Shown piece by piece: positions 37,285 through 47,031 of a stretch of DNA of 60,966 nucleotides. This DNA comes from an uncultured Methylococcaceae bacterium. Lineage in GTDB: Bacteria; Pseudomonadota; Gammaproteobacteria; Methylococcales; Methylomonadaceae. The stretch spans positions 1 through 60,966 of the forward strand of contig CAIOMN010000003.1 of assembly GCA_903859415.1 (NCBI GenBank), in the 5' to 3' direction. Both the position numbers and the translations under genes were made by a program. The notes below the pieces were generated by a model, which saw nothing but the letters and a program-made list of their open reading frames with translations, did no database searches and was not told the DNA's origin. Positions within the stretch are counted from its first letter, which is position 1. Each line of letters opens with the position of its first letter.

Positions 37285-39028
37285 ATGCCACCTTTTCAAA
37301 ATACTGCAGAATAAGTTGTATGCTGCGATTACCCCTAAATTCGTTAATATCTAATTTATAAGCGACTCTAATTTGTCTCAAACCTAACCAGTGCTCTGGC
37401 TGATCAACAAAAAAAGCAATCGCATCAATAGGTAATTGACCTTCTGGTTTTCTTAAAACCAATTTAAGATGGCGTTGTCCAACAATACGTGCTTGCAACA
37501 CATCAAACACCCCATCAAACAAAGGCTCAGGAAACTCTTGCCCCCAAATGGCCGCATTTTGTAGTAAGTCCGCAGTTTCAAGCGTCATTTCTGCTTCAGT
37601 TAACTCCCCGTCCGACAGTATTTTTTGCTCCAGATCCACATCCGCTAAGCGCTTACTCACCATCTCATCAAAAGCTAATGCAAACGGTGGATAATCGTGC
37701 ATAGTTATGGTCAAACCTGCCGCCATGGCATGCCCCCCAAATTTACTTAATAGCTTTGGATTAATAACGGCAATATCACTCAACACGTCTCGAATATGAA
37801 TACCTGGAATAGAACGGGCAGAGCCTTTTATTAAATCCTTACCTGCAGGCGCAAAGGCAATCACGGGGCGATGTATTTGGTCTTTTATCCGTGCCGCTAA
37901 TATGCCAATTACCCCTTGATGCCAACCTGAGTCAAATAAACAAACACCCGCTGGTAAGTGATTCTTATCCAGTGCCTTCATCTCACTCATTAAAGTCATG
38001 GCTTCATGCTTCATCTGTGCTTCAACGTCTCGACGCTCATTATTTAAACCGTCAAGCTGAAGCGCCATACTTTTTGCAGTCACTGGATCGTCAGAGAGCA
38101 AACAACAGATTCCCAAAGACATATCATCCATGCGACCCGCTGCATTTAATCGCGGGGCAAGAGAAAACCCCAAATCAGATGCAGTGATAGTTTGAACATT
38201 TTTACCCGCAACATCAATCAATGCATTAATGCCCGGATGACTACGACCTGTGCGTATTCTTAATAAGCCCTGATGCACTAAAATCCGATTAACCTGCTCC
38301 AGTGCAACCACATCGGCAACAGTCCCTAAGGCCACGTAATCAAGCAATTGTGCCAAGTTGGGTTCTTGACGTTGATGCTGTTCAAACCAGCCCATGTCCC
38401 GTAATCGGCTTCTTAAAGCCATTAACACATAAAATATCACGCCCACACCGGCAATGGACTTACAGGGGAACTGATCGTCAGCTAGACTGGGATTAACGAT
38501 TGCATGAGCGGCAGGCAACTCAAATCCGGGTAAATGATGATCTGTTATGAGTACTTTGATTCCTAGCGCTTTTGCCGCTTCTACGCCTTCAACACTGGAT
38601 ATGCCATTATCAACCGTAATAATGACATCAGGATTTTTCAATTTAACCAGATCGACGATTTCAGGTGTTAAGCCATACCCATATTCAAAGCGATTGGGAA
38701 CCACAAAAGACACCTGCTCTGCCCCAAGCAAATACAGACCCTTAATGGCCACTGCACAACTGGTTGCACCATCAGCATCAAAATCAGCCACGATAGTAAT
38801 GTGCTGTTTTTCATTAATAGCCATAATTAAGTGAGAAACCATGGCTTCCATCCCTGATAACAACCAGGGAGAAGGTAGCTTTGCCAAGGTTCTATCAAGC
38901 TCAGTTTCCGATATGACACCGCGAGCAAGAAACAATCGACTTAGCAACGGATGAATATTGCCTAACGACGCCCCTTTTTTTCTAACAGGCCGTTGTACGA
39001 TGGTTTTTTTTACGCCTTGGTAATACAT
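37283..39028 (-). CDS. recJ: Single-stranded-DNA exonuclease RecJ
   Basis: A 581-residue 5'-3' ssDNA exonuclease in RecF-pathway recombination and mismatch repair. The DHH motifs are present: VADFDADGATSCAVA, VITVDNGISS, ITDHHLPG (the DHH), and the DHHA1 domain with GWHQGVIGILAARIKD and SKFGGHAMAAGLT (about 440). The C-terminal OB-like domain follows. Length is normal. The upstream sequence holds an AACTGA/TCAGTT hairpin at 39045-39060, close to the start. Confidence 0.95.
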   Translation of the reverse strand: MYYQGVKKTIVQRPVRKKGASLGNIHPLLSRLFLARGVISETELDRTLAKLPSPWLLSGMEAMVSHLIMAINEKQHITIVADFDADGATSCAVAIKGLYLLGAEQVSFVVPNRFEYGYGLTPEIVDLVKLKNPDVIITVDNGISSVEGVEAAKALGIKVLITDHHLPGFELPAAHAIVNPSLADDQFPCKSIAGVGVIFYVLMALRSRLRDMGWFEQHQRQEPNLAQLLDYVALGTVADVVALEQVNRILVHQGLLRIRTGRSHPGINALIDVAGKNVQTITASDLGFSLAPRLNAAGRMDDMSLGICCLLSDDPVTAKSMALQLDGLNNERRDVEAQMKHEAMTLMSEMKALDKNHLPAGVCLFDSGWHQGVIGILAARIKDQIHRPVIAFAPAGKDLIKGSARSIPGIHIRDVLSDIAVINPKLLSKFGGHAMAAGLTITMHDYPPFALAFDEMVSKRLADVDLEQKILSDGELTEAEMTLETADLLQNAAIWGQEFPEPLFDGVFDVLQARIVGQRHLKLVLRKPEGQLPIDAIAFFVDQPEHWLGLRQIRVAYKLDINEFRGNRSIQLILQYFEKVA

Positions 39029-39140
39029 GGGATTTTCAGGAGAGAACTGATCACTCAGTTAGAAAAGAGAATGTTATTAGGTATATATGCAAGCTAATAT
39101 AAAGTTAGTTTGCATACATTCCCAAACAAAAGATTAAAGC

Positions 39141-39593
39141 TTAATTAACTGAGTTCTGATACTTAACAGTAAAGTCGTTCAAATTAGTCAGAACAAAGGG
39201 AATATCTGAACTCTTAGCCGGTAAAAATGCATTGACACCGACGCGTGACAAATAGAAAACCTGATCAGGGATATAGTGGCCAATCGCTCTAATTTCGTTA
39301 CGAAAATTATATCGGCTTCTTAAAAGCCAAGCGTGTGAAAACAAACGACCATCAGCAAAGTCAGGAAACTCTAACTCAATAAGCTGGATATTTTCCAAAT
39401 CATCGACAATACCATCAACACCGTCAGAAGGGAGTAGTCTTAAGCCCACTTTACCCTTGTGATTGAGCAAGCTCTGTTGATCACTCTTCCACCGCGCCAA
39501 GGACACAGTGATATCACCGTCTCCAAAATCACCGTCATCAGGCACATAGCGCCAAGTATCATTAACAATTTCTTTATCTTTAACTAGTTGCAT
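39141..39593 (-). CDS. DUF934 protein, partner of sulfite reductase
   Basis: I start at ATG 39593, inside the end of the sulfite reductase gene (14-base overlap), which gives a 150-residue product with the family-typical beginning MQLVKDKEIVNDTWRYVPDD. A longer start at 39653 would only add out-of-family residues. DUF934 motifs include WKSDQQSLLNHKGKVGLRLL, FPDFADGRLFSHAWLLRSRY and AIGHYIPDQVFYLSRVGVNAF. The family nearly always sits beside CysI-type reductases and is thought to assist sulfite reduction. Confidence 0.88.
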   Translation of the reverse strand: MQLVKDKEIVNDTWRYVPDDGDFGDGDITVSLARWKSDQQSLLNHKGKVGLRLLPSDGVDGIVDDLENIQLIELEFPDFADGRLFSHAWLLRSRYNFRNEIRAIGHYIPDQVFYLSRVGVNAFLPAKSSDIPFVLTNLNDFTVKYQNSVN

Positions 39594-41232
39594 AAACTTG
39601 CTCTTTAAACGGTGTAATGCCAACACGGTTGACCATATCCAGGAAAGATTCATCTTCTAAGCGGTTTTTAATGTAGACATCCAGGATATCGACAATCGCT
39701 TTCGTTATTTGATCTTTTGCAACAGAAGGCCCTAATCGCTCACCAATAGCAGCTTCGTTTTCAGAAGAACCACCTAGGGTGATTTGATACCATTCAGCGC
39801 CTTTTTTATCGACACCCAAGATCCCGATATGCCCCACACTTTGATGAGCGCAGCCATTCATGCAACCTGACATATTGATTTTAATATCACCAATATCGTG
39901 AATATAATCCATGTCATCCAAAGCCTCATTGATCTCTTTAGCGATACCGATTGAACCGGCATTGGCTAATGAACAAAAATCCAGACCAGGACAGCAAATC
40001 ATATCCGTAGCAGTGCCTATATTGGGAGTTGCTAGCTTTAATGCATCCAAATGCTGCCACAAAGCAAACAAATCGGCTTGCTTTATATCGGCCAAAACTA
40101 AATTTTGTCTATGAGTGACCCTCACTTCACCAAAACTGTATTGATCAGAAAGATCAGCGACTGCATCCAGCTGTGTATCGGTCATATCACCCGGTGGTGA
40201 ATCAGGTGCTTTTAAAGACAAGAACACCGCTTTATAACCCGGCACTTTATGAATCGCTGTATTATGGTCAACCCACGTTGCAAAGGCTTTATTGGTCGCT
40301 TTGTGTTCTTCAAAGCTCGTATCATTCGCCGTATCACGCTCATAAGCAGGCGGTGTAAACTCAAGCTTCATGGCCGCTATACGCTCAGCACTTAACTCAT
40401 TGGCATCACGTAACAACAGCCATTCTTTCTCAACCCGGTCAGAGAAATGATCTAAACCGGATTCTTTAACCAGAATCTTGATACGGGCTTTATACTTGTT
40501 ATCACGACGGCCAAAAAGATTATAAATTCGAAGAATCGCCTCAAGATAAGACAGTAAGTGCTTCTTTTCAAGGAAAGGTTTAATCACTTGTCCAATGATA
40601 GGGGTACGTCCTAAGCCACCACCGACTAACACCCTGAAACCTATCTCTCCAGCGTCATTTTCAACCAAATGCAAGCCGATATCATGAAACTGTGTTGCTG
40701 CTCTGTCATGCAAAGCGCCACTCACTGCTATCTTGAATTTACGGGGCAAATAATCAAACTCTGGATGTAACGTAGTCCATTGCCGAATAATCTCACAATA
40801 AGGCCGTGGATCTTCAACTTCATCCACACACACACCAGCTAAATGGTCAGTGGTTGTGTTTCTCATACAATTGCCGCTAGTTTGAATAGCGTGCATTTGT
40901 ACACTGGCTAATTCTGCCAAAATCTCAGGCACTAATTCAAGCTTGGGCCAATTGAATTGAATATTTTGACGAGTCGTAAAATGACAATAGTTTTTGTCAT
41001 AGTGACGCGCTATATAAGCTAATTTTCTTACTTGTTTGGAATTAAGTAAGCCATAAGGTCCAGCAACACGTAGTAAAGGCGCATGAGTCTGAACATAAAG
41101 TCCATTTCTTAAGCGAAGAGCACGAAATTGATCTTCGGTCAGCTCACCCTTTAAATACTGTTCGGTTTGCCTTTTGAATTGGGCTACGCGTTCATCAACA
41201 AGCGTTTGGTCGGTTTCGGTATACTGGTACAT
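39580..41232 (-). CDS. cysI: Nitrite/sulfite reductase haemoprotein (CysI-like)
   Basis: A 550-residue siroheme/[4Fe-4S] enzyme. It shows the two ferredoxin-like halves: YFTT-type CHFTTRQNIQFNWPKL near residue 90, SGNCMRNTTTDHLAGVCVDE, and the iron-sulfur/siroheme cysteines in CCPGLDFCSLANA and MSGCMNGCAHQ (CX3C). Together with a DUF934 gene this points to assimilatory sulfite reduction to sulfide for cysteine synthesis. cysH or other sulfate-assimilation genes are not in the window. Nitrite as substrate cannot be excluded from sequence alone. Confidence 0.9.
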   Translation of the reverse strand: MYQYTETDQTLVDERVAQFKRQTEQYLKGELTEDQFRALRLRNGLYVQTHAPLLRVAGPYGLLNSKQVRKLAYIARHYDKNYCHFTTRQNIQFNWPKLELVPEILAELASVQMHAIQTSGNCMRNTTTDHLAGVCVDEVEDPRPYCEIIRQWTTLHPEFDYLPRKFKIAVSGALHDRAATQFHDIGLHLVENDAGEIGFRVLVGGGLGRTPIIGQVIKPFLEKKHLLSYLEAILRIYNLFGRRDNKYKARIKILVKESGLDHFSDRVEKEWLLLRDANELSAERIAAMKLEFTPPAYERDTANDTSFEEHKATNKAFATWVDHNTAIHKVPGYKAVFLSLKAPDSPPGDMTDTQLDAVADLSDQYSFGEVRVTHRQNLVLADIKQADLFALWQHLDALKLATPNIGTATDMICCPGLDFCSLANAGSIGIAKEINEALDDMDYIHDIGDIKINMSGCMNGCAHQSVGHIGILGVDKKGAEWYQITLGGSSENEAAIGERLGPSVAKDQITKAIVDILDVYIKNRLEDESFLDMVNRVGITPFKEQVYATS

Positions 41233-41385
41233 AAATGAGCAATTAAATTCTTTCTGGCTAAAAGTCTAGGCGGTTAATAATATACTGTGAGTCATAAAAT
41301 GACAAAATTTATTAGTTGATGATATTATTAACCATTAAAATTTGTTGTGTTTAATAACTATAGAGCTAAGTAGGGGGATATTTTT

Positions 41386-42744
41386 GTGCGATTTTTATTA
41401 ATTTTGTTATCGATATTGCTAGTGCCGCAAATGGCAATGGCAGGCGGCTTTGAAAGCCTTGGAATGACAGGAACTGAACGGGGTATCTATACTGTTCTAA
41501 TATTCCTGATCGCGTACGGTTTTGTTATGACCGAAGAATTTACGCATATGCGTAAATCTAAACCCGTTATTCTTGCTGCTGGCATTATCTGGGCACACGC
41601 TGCTATTTTAGCGTCGCAAAAAGGTGTTTCAGTTGAGGACATGCATGAAGCTTTCGAGTACAACCTGAAAGAATATGCTGAGTTAATGCTGTTTTTGTTA
41701 GTAGCGATGACTTATATCAACTCAATGGCCGAAAGAAATGTGTTTGAAGCCTTGCGTTCATGGATGGTAAGAAAACAATTTGGTTATCGTAAATTATTTT
41801 TAATTACCGGTGTCATTACATTCTTCTTATCAGCGGTGGCTGATAACTTAACGGCTGCATTGTTAGTCGGTGCTGTTGTTATGGCGGTAGGTGCTGATAA
41901 TGAAAAATTCGTCAGTATCGGCTTCGTTAACCTGGTTGTTGCTGCGAATGCAGGGGGTGCTTTCTGTCCTTTTGGTGACATTACTACCTTGATGGTTTGG
42001 CAAGCGGGCTATGCAGAGTTCTTTGATTTCTTTAAATTATTTATTCCGTCTGCAGTTAACTATGCAGTACCTGCGGCAGTCATGTATTTTGCAGTACCCG
42101 ATGAACAGCCTTTAGTCACTAACGAAGAAGCCGTGCAATTAAAATACGGCGGACTACAAATTTGTGGTCTGTTTTTATTAACCATCGTCACTGCAGTAAG
42201 CTTTAAACAAGGTCTACATTTACCTCCATTCATGGGTATGATGGTCGGTCTTTCAGTATTAATGTTGTACGGATTTTATCTTAAAAAGAACCACCGTGCT
42301 GAAGGTGAAGCCGGTTTTGATGTCTTTAATAAAGTTAAAAATGCTGAATGGGACACCTTGTTATTTTTCTTCGGTGTTGTTTTCGCGGTCGGTGGTCTAG
42401 GTTATATCGGTTATCTGGAATTATTATCAGGCGCAATGTATGACGGCTTAGGCGCCACCACAGCTAACATTTTAGTCGGTGTTATCTCGGCAATTGTTGA
42501 TAACATTCCGGTTATGTTTGCGGTATTGAACATGAATGTGGATATGGATTTATATCAATGGTTATTAGTCACATTAACCGCAGGTGTTGGTGGATCTTTA
42601 CTCTCAGTAGGATCTGCGGCAGGTGTTGCTTTAATGGGCCAATCTAACCACAAATATACTTTTTTCAGCCATTTGAAATGGACCCCTGCTATCGCGGGTG
42701 GTTATGCAGCCAGTATCTTTGTTCACTATCTGATCAACGGCTAA
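41386..42744 (+). CDS. nhaD: Sodium:proton antiporter NhaD
   Basis: A 452-residue inner membrane Na+/H+ antiporter with a possible N-terminal signal (MRFLLILLSILLVPQMAMA) and about 12-13 helices. NhaD-type motifs: SAVADNLTAALLVGAVVMA and NAGGAFCPFGDITTLMVWQ (about 170-205), and VISAIVDNIPVMFAVLNMN with GVGGSLLSVGSAAGVALMG near the C-terminus, the Asp/Ser/Thr pairs expected at the ion site. It confers Na+ and Li+ resistance and pH control in halophilic and alkaliphilic gammaproteobacteria. GTG start with GGGGGA upstream. Confidence 0.92.
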   Translation: MRFLLILLSILLVPQMAMAGGFESLGMTGTERGIYTVLIFLIAYGFVMTEEFTHMRKSKPVILAAGIIWAHAAILASQKGVSVEDMHEAFEYNLKEYAELMLFLLVAMTYINSMAERNVFEALRSWMVRKQFGYRKLFLITGVITFFLSAVADNLTAALLVGAVVMAVGADNEKFVSIGFVNLVVAANAGGAFCPFGDITTLMVWQAGYAEFFDFFKLFIPSAVNYAVPAAVMYFAVPDEQPLVTNEEAVQLKYGGLQICGLFLLTIVTAVSFKQGLHLPPFMGMMVGLSVLMLYGFYLKKNHRAEGEAGFDVFNKVKNAEWDTLLFFFGVVFAVGGLGYIGYLELLSGAMYDGLGATTANILVGVISAIVDNIPVMFAVLNMNVDMDLYQWLLVTLTAGVGGSLLSVGSAAGVALMGQSNHKYTFFSHLKWTPAIAGGYAASIFVHYLING

Positions 42745-42755
42745 TAAAGCTTGTT

Positions 42756-42783
42756 AGTGCGTCGCACACCGATGCGACGCACT
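42756..42783 (+). terminator. Hairpin after nhaD
   Basis: An 11-bp perfect inverted repeat (AGTGCGTCGCA at 42756-42766, complement at 42773-42783) with a 6-base loop, twelve bases after the nhaD stop. No T-run follows, so it may stabilise the mRNA end or terminate weakly before the AmpG-like gene. Confidence 0.6.
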
Positions 42784-42809
42784 GCTCTCCGTTCTACTTC
42801 ACTATCTAA

Positions 42810-44066
42810 GTGACCACCTTGAAAAATAATACAAACATTAAGCAGATATTATTCAATAAACGGATGCTTATTTGTATATTAACCGGCTTTAGCTCTGGCT
42901 TACCGCTCTACATTCTTATTGCGCTATTACCCGCCTGGTTACGCTCTAATGGCCTGGACTTAAAAGCGATTGGTTTATTTTCCCTGATTCAATTACCCTT
43001 TACCTGGAAGTTTCTATGGGCTCCTTTCTTTGACAGATTCAGTCCACCTTTAGGCCGTCGGCGCGGCTGGCTGATTATTTCACAATTAGCTTTATTACTA
43101 ACAATACCAATATTTGGATTATTGCGCCCTACTCTGGACTTAGGGCTCATTATTGCCCTAGCTGGGGCTATGGCCTTTTTTAGCGCTTCACAAGATATTG
43201 TTCTAGATGCTTATCGACGTGAACTTCTCATGGATGCTGAATTAGGACTGGGCAATTCGATTCATGTTAACGCTTACAAAATTGCAGGACTGATACCCGG
43301 GTCCTTATCACTCATTTTGGCTGATCACTTACCCTGGAACACTGTGTTTGTTATCACTGCACTCTTTATGTTACCTGGTATTGCAATGACTTTATTCGTT
43401 AGCGAACCAGCGTTATCCAACGGCTTACCAAAGACCTTAAAAGCAGCAGTCGTAGAACCCTTTCAAGAATTTATTAATCGTAATGGCTTAAAGTCAGCCG
43501 GATTAATTTTAGCTTTTATTTTCCTTTATAAATTGGGTGATAGCATGGCAACTGCGCTTGCAACCCCGTTTTATCTTGATCTAGGATTCAGTAAAACAGA
43601 AATAGGCTTAATCGCAAAGAATGCCGGCTTATGGCCCAGTGTTATAGGAGGCTTAATGGGAGGTATCTGGATGATTAAACTCGGTATTAATCGAGCCTTA
43701 TGGCTTTTTGGTGCCTTTCAAATGATTGCTATTTTGGGATTCTATGGGCTAGCAACCTTAGGTCATAACCTACCTGCCCTAGCGATTGCCATCAGCATCG
43801 AAGCGCTGTGTGTTGGATTGGGTACAACCGCGTTTGTCGCCTTTATAGCGCATACGACAAACCCATTGTATACCGCAACACAATTCGCCTTATTTACCAG
43901 TCTTTCTGCGATTCCACGTACCTTTGCCAATGCAACGACGGGGTACCTGGTCGAATACCTCGGCTGGCAAACTTTTTTTATCTTTTGCTTCTTAATCGCC
44001 TTACCAGGCATGCTATTGTTAATAAAAATAGCACCATGGAATGAGCCTATAAATCATAATCCATAA
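42810..44066 (+). CDS. AmpG-like MFS permease (muropeptide transporter type)
   Basis: A 418-residue major facilitator with 12 helices. The N-terminal half has the AmpG signature LTGFSSGLPLYILIALLPAWLRSNGLDLKAIGLFSL, PFTWKFLWAPFFDRF and GRRRGWLIISQ, followed by ASQDIVLDAYRREL. AmpG imports anhydro-muropeptides for cell wall recycling. The true substrate may differ as the family is broad. GTG start; no clear ribosome site. Its end overlaps the end of the exonuclease III gene on the other strand by 20 bp. Confidence 0.85.
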   Translation: MTTLKNNTNIKQILFNKRMLICILTGFSSGLPLYILIALLPAWLRSNGLDLKAIGLFSLIQLPFTWKFLWAPFFDRFSPPLGRRRGWLIISQLALLLTIPIFGLLRPTLDLGLIIALAGAMAFFSASQDIVLDAYRRELLMDAELGLGNSIHVNAYKIAGLIPGSLSLILADHLPWNTVFVITALFMLPGIAMTLFVSEPALSNGLPKTLKAAVVEPFQEFINRNGLKSAGLILAFIFLYKLGDSMATALATPFYLDLGFSKTEIGLIAKNAGLWPSVIGGLMGGIWMIKLGINRALWLFGAFQMIAILGFYGLATLGHNLPALAIAISIEALCVGLGTTAFVAFIAHTTNPLYTATQFALFTSLSAIPRTFANATTGYLVEYLGWQTFFIFCFLIALPGMLLLIKIAPWNEPINHNP

Positions 44067-44811
44067 TTAACGGCGCATGATCTGAAAAACGCTCGTCTTT
44101 ATAGATAGACGTAGCAGTAACTTTATCTTTGAGATTAGCACTAACAATCTGATAATCTATCCGCCATCCGACATTTTTTGCCCAGGCTTGACCCCGATTT
44201 GACCACCAGGTATATTGATCACACTCTTGATTAATAACCCTGAAGGCATCAACCCAATCACTAGAAAATAATTGATCTAACCACGCCCGCTCTTCAGGTA
44301 AAAAACCAGAGTTCTTTTTATTACCTCGCCAATTCTTTAAATCAATTTCTTTATGGGCAATATTCCAGTCTCCACAAATAATATACTCACGATGAGAGGC
44401 TAAACAGGATTCCAGATAAGGCATGAAACGCTCCATAAAACTAAACTTGAAAGCCTGCCTCTCTTCACCCGAAGAGCCTGAAGGTAAATAAAGAGAAATG
44501 ATACTTAAATTACCAAACTGAGCCTCAATAAAACGGCCTTCCGAATCTATGTCAGTCAGCCCAATTCCATTAATGACCTTATCTGGGACTGCTTTAGTAT
44601 AAATAGCGACTCCACTATAACCCTTTTTTTCTGCATCATGATAAAAGCAGTGATAGCCAGGAGGACAAAAAGTGTCACTATCAAGTTGGTGAAGCTGGGC
44701 TTTAATTTCTTGTAAGCAAATAACATCAGCATTCTGCAGGCCCATCCATGAAAAGAAACCTTTGCGTTCTGCTGCTCTGATTCCGTTGACATTTAAAGTA
44801 ATTACACGCAT
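44047..44811 (-). CDS. Exodeoxyribonuclease III / AP endonuclease
   Basis: A 254-residue enzyme of the Xth/ExoA family in base excision repair. Motifs: TLNVNGIRAAERKGFF, VICLQEIKA (metal-binding Glu), ISLYLPSGSSG, CGDWNIAHKEIDL (catalytic Asp, Asn), NVGWRIDYQI and the final SDHAPLIMDYDL with the catalytic His. Cytoplasmic. Length is as expected for the ExoA/CrC type. Convergent with the AmpG-like gene; single gene. Confidence 0.93.
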   Translation of the reverse strand: MRVITLNVNGIRAAERKGFFSWMGLQNADVICLQEIKAQLHQLDSDTFCPPGYHCFYHDAEKKGYSGVAIYTKAVPDKVINGIGLTDIDSEGRFIEAQFGNLSIISLYLPSGSSGEERQAFKFSFMERFMPYLESCLASHREYIICGDWNIAHKEIDLKNWRGNKKNSGFLPEERAWLDQLFSSDWVDAFRVINQECDQYTWWSNRGQAWAKNVGWRIDYQIVSANLKDKVTATSIYKDERFSDHAPLIMDYDL

Positions 44812-44905
44812 AAGTTAACAAAGGTTGCCAAAAGCCAATCAAATAAGTATTATACGGGGTTCTTTAATATGTATGTAGTCTCTTTGTGGGTAATGTGTAA
44901 GTACT

Positions 44906-45106
44906 ATGAAACCAGAAATTCATCCAGAATATAAACAAATTACTGTAACCTGTGGTTGCGGTAATACATTTTTGACCGGTTCAGTATTAAGTAAGGATTT
45001 GCAAATCGAAGTTTGTTCTTCATGCCATCCATTCTTTACCGGTAAACAACGTGTTGTTGACACAGCAGGTCGTGTTGATAAATTCCGTAAGAAATACGGC
45101 AAATAA
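44906..45106 (+). CDS. rpmE: 50S ribosomal protein L31, zinc form
   Basis: 66 residues, full length. Zinc-binding Cys at 16, 18, 37 and 40 (CGCG and CSSC) mark the C+ form of L31, which stores zinc, rather than the zinc-free paralogue. The end [27 protein letters not shown] is canonical. Single gene. Confidence 0.97.
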   Translation: MKPEIHPEYKQITVTCGCGNTFLTGSVLSKDLQIEVCSSCHPFFTGKQRVVDTAGRVDKFRKKYGK

Positions 45107-45376
45107 TAAACACTGTTAATACATTCTGATTAACACTCAGTCTGTTATAAAGACAACTAAGCTATAGTTATCTTTAAACGTAAACAAAACGTACATTAGC
45201 TCTGGGGTCACTGCTGATGTACGATTTGTTTCGCATTTCACAAAAGATCACCCAGTGGCTCGTTCTACTTTTTTACCCCCGCTAAGCTTTAAAACCGCTC
45301 GTCTGGCTTAATACCCAAGAAAGTTAAAACAACAGGATCATCGATATTTCCATGATCAATTATCTAAGGACATCAT

Positions 45377-46429
45377 GTGGCTCTGTTCGGTCTGAAACAT
45401 AAAAGAGTTCTTAGTATTGATATCAGCTCAGTCGCTGTCAAAACATTGGAATTAAGCAAAAATGGCAATGGATATCAAGTCGAAAGCTTTGCTGTAGTAC
45501 CTTTCAATCAAAACCTGTCAACAAGACCTAAAAATTCTGACATTATCGCCGACGCCATAAAAACTGCACTCATCCAAACCCACTCCAATCAAAAACAGGC
45601 GGCTGTCGCCGTATCTGGTTCCGCTGTCATAACCAAAGTTATTACACTCCCCAGCGCTTTGAATGAGTCTGAAATAGAAGAACAAATCCTGATTGAAGCA
45701 GATCAATATGTACCCTATTCTCTCAATGAGGTTAACTTCGATTTTGAGGTCCAAGGCCTTAACAATAACAACCCAGAAATGATCGATGTGCTATTTGTAG
45801 CCTCCAGAAGAGAAAATGTTGATGATCGTGTTGAAGCGTTATTAAAAGCAGGCTTAAAAACTCGTCTTGTTGATGTTGAAACATTTGCCGTGGAAAATGC
45901 GTTTGCATTATTAGACGACACGATTAACTCGAAACAAAACCAAACCGTTGCTATTGTAGACATCGGTGCAACGGTCACCGTTTTAAATGTTTTGCACAAC
46001 GGCCGCTTCTTATACACCAATGAACAAGATTTCGGAGGCAAGCAGTTTATTGAAGGACTACAAGAGCATCGGGGACTTTCTTACCAGGACATTTATTTAC
46101 AGCTAAGCCAAGCCAGTTTAACTGACCCCTATAATGCTGAAGTACTGGCCCCCTTCAAACAATCAATGGTTCGGCAAACTCAACGCTTACTACAGTATTT
46201 TGTCTCTTCAAGCTCGACAGGCGTAGATTGTATTGTATTAGCGGGAGGTTGTGCTTCGATTCAGAATATTGACAAGTTAATAGAAGACAATACTGGCATT
46301 CCTGTTTATATTGCAAACCCTTTCATAAGTATGAGTCTATCACCAGAAGTAAACAGTAAAAGCTTATCTGGCATTGCTCCAGCCATGATGATTAATTGTG
46401 GATTAGCCTTAAGAAGCTTTGAGTTATGA
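45377..46429 (+). CDS. pilM: Type IV pilus assembly protein PilM
   Basis: A 350-residue actin-like cytoplasmic ATPase of the pilus inner membrane platform. It starts FGLKHKRVLSIDISSVAVKTLELSK, has the SHS2/actin motifs VAVSGSAVITKVITLP, VAIVDIGATVTVLNVLHNGR, the DFGGKQFIEGLQ and VLAGGCASIQNIDKL blocks. It binds the N-terminal tail of PilN. GTG start at 45377, with AAGGA seven bases ahead. First gene of pilMNOPQ; its stop overlaps the pilN start by four bases. Confidence 0.95.
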   Translation: MALFGLKHKRVLSIDISSVAVKTLELSKNGNGYQVESFAVVPFNQNLSTRPKNSDIIADAIKTALIQTHSNQKQAAVAVSGSAVITKVITLPSALNESEIEEQILIEADQYVPYSLNEVNFDFEVQGLNNNNPEMIDVLFVASRRENVDDRVEALLKAGLKTRLVDVETFAVENAFALLDDTINSKQNQTVAIVDIGATVTVLNVLHNGRFLYTNEQDFGGKQFIEGLQEHRGLSYQDIYLQLSQASLTDPYNAEVLAPFKQSMVRQTQRLLQYFVSSSSTGVDCIVLAGGCASIQNIDKLIEDNTGIPVYIANPFISMSLSPEVNSKSLSGIAPAMMINCGLALRSFEL

Positions 46430-47031
46430 CCCGGATTAACTTACTGCCTTGGCGAGAAGAACGCTTTAAAAATAGACAACAAAATTTTGCTAACACTTTC
46501 CTGCTATCCATCTTAACTGGAATAATGCTGATTGTACTGATACATACCTACCTTAAAGCGACCCAAGATTATCAGGCCAATAGAAATCAAATCATTTCCA
46601 AAGAAATTGCCCTTATCGATCAAAAAATTATTGACATTAACGGTATTGAAGAAAAAACAAACTATCTACTCGCTAAAATAAACGTTATTCAGCAATTACA
46701 AGCCAGTCGCCCGGAAATCGTTCATCTGGTTAATGAAATTCCGAAACTTATACCTGAAGGCGTCTACTTAACAAAATTCAGCCAAACAGGGACAGATCTG
46801 TTATTTGAAGGCAAATCTCAATCAAACAGTATGATTTCTACTTTTATGCGTGCCATTCAGGCATCAACCTGGTTGCAAACTCCAAAATTAAAAATCATTC
46901 AGTCCCAAGATACGACAACTCCGAAAATAAATGACTCTGAACAAATGAGTGACTTTATTTTAAGCGCGACTCAAACAAGCCAAGCCATTCAACTACCGAA
47001 TAAATCCACCAATGAAACTATCAGACGTTAA
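46426..47031 (+). CDS. pilN: Type IV pilus assembly protein PilN
   Basis: 201 residues. The start MTRINLLPWREERFKNRQQNF contains the conserved INLLPWR motif that docks into PilM. One membrane segment follows (about 25-44), then a coiled coil (about 55-100) and a ferredoxin-like periplasmic domain. It forms the alignment complex with PilO and PilP. Overlaps pilM by four and pilO by 20 bases. Confidence 0.94.
   Translation: MTRINLLPWREERFKNRQQNFANTFLLSILTGIMLIVLIHTYLKATQDYQANRNQIISKEIALIDQKIIDINGIEEKTNYLLAKINVIQQLQASRPEIVHLVNEIPKLIPEGVYLTKFSQTGTDLLFEGKSQSNSMISTFMRAIQASTWLQTPKLKIIQSQDTTTPKINDSEQMSDFILSATQTSQAIQLPNKSTNETIRR

Noticed and set aside
39045-39060. AACTGA/TCAGTT hairpin before recJ as a regulatory element
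   Set aside because: Six pairs only, and no support beyond symmetry; noted in the recJ entry instead.
45107-45376. GTTAAT/ATTAAC dyad after rpmE as terminator
   Set aside because: Only six pairs, AT-rich and no T-run.
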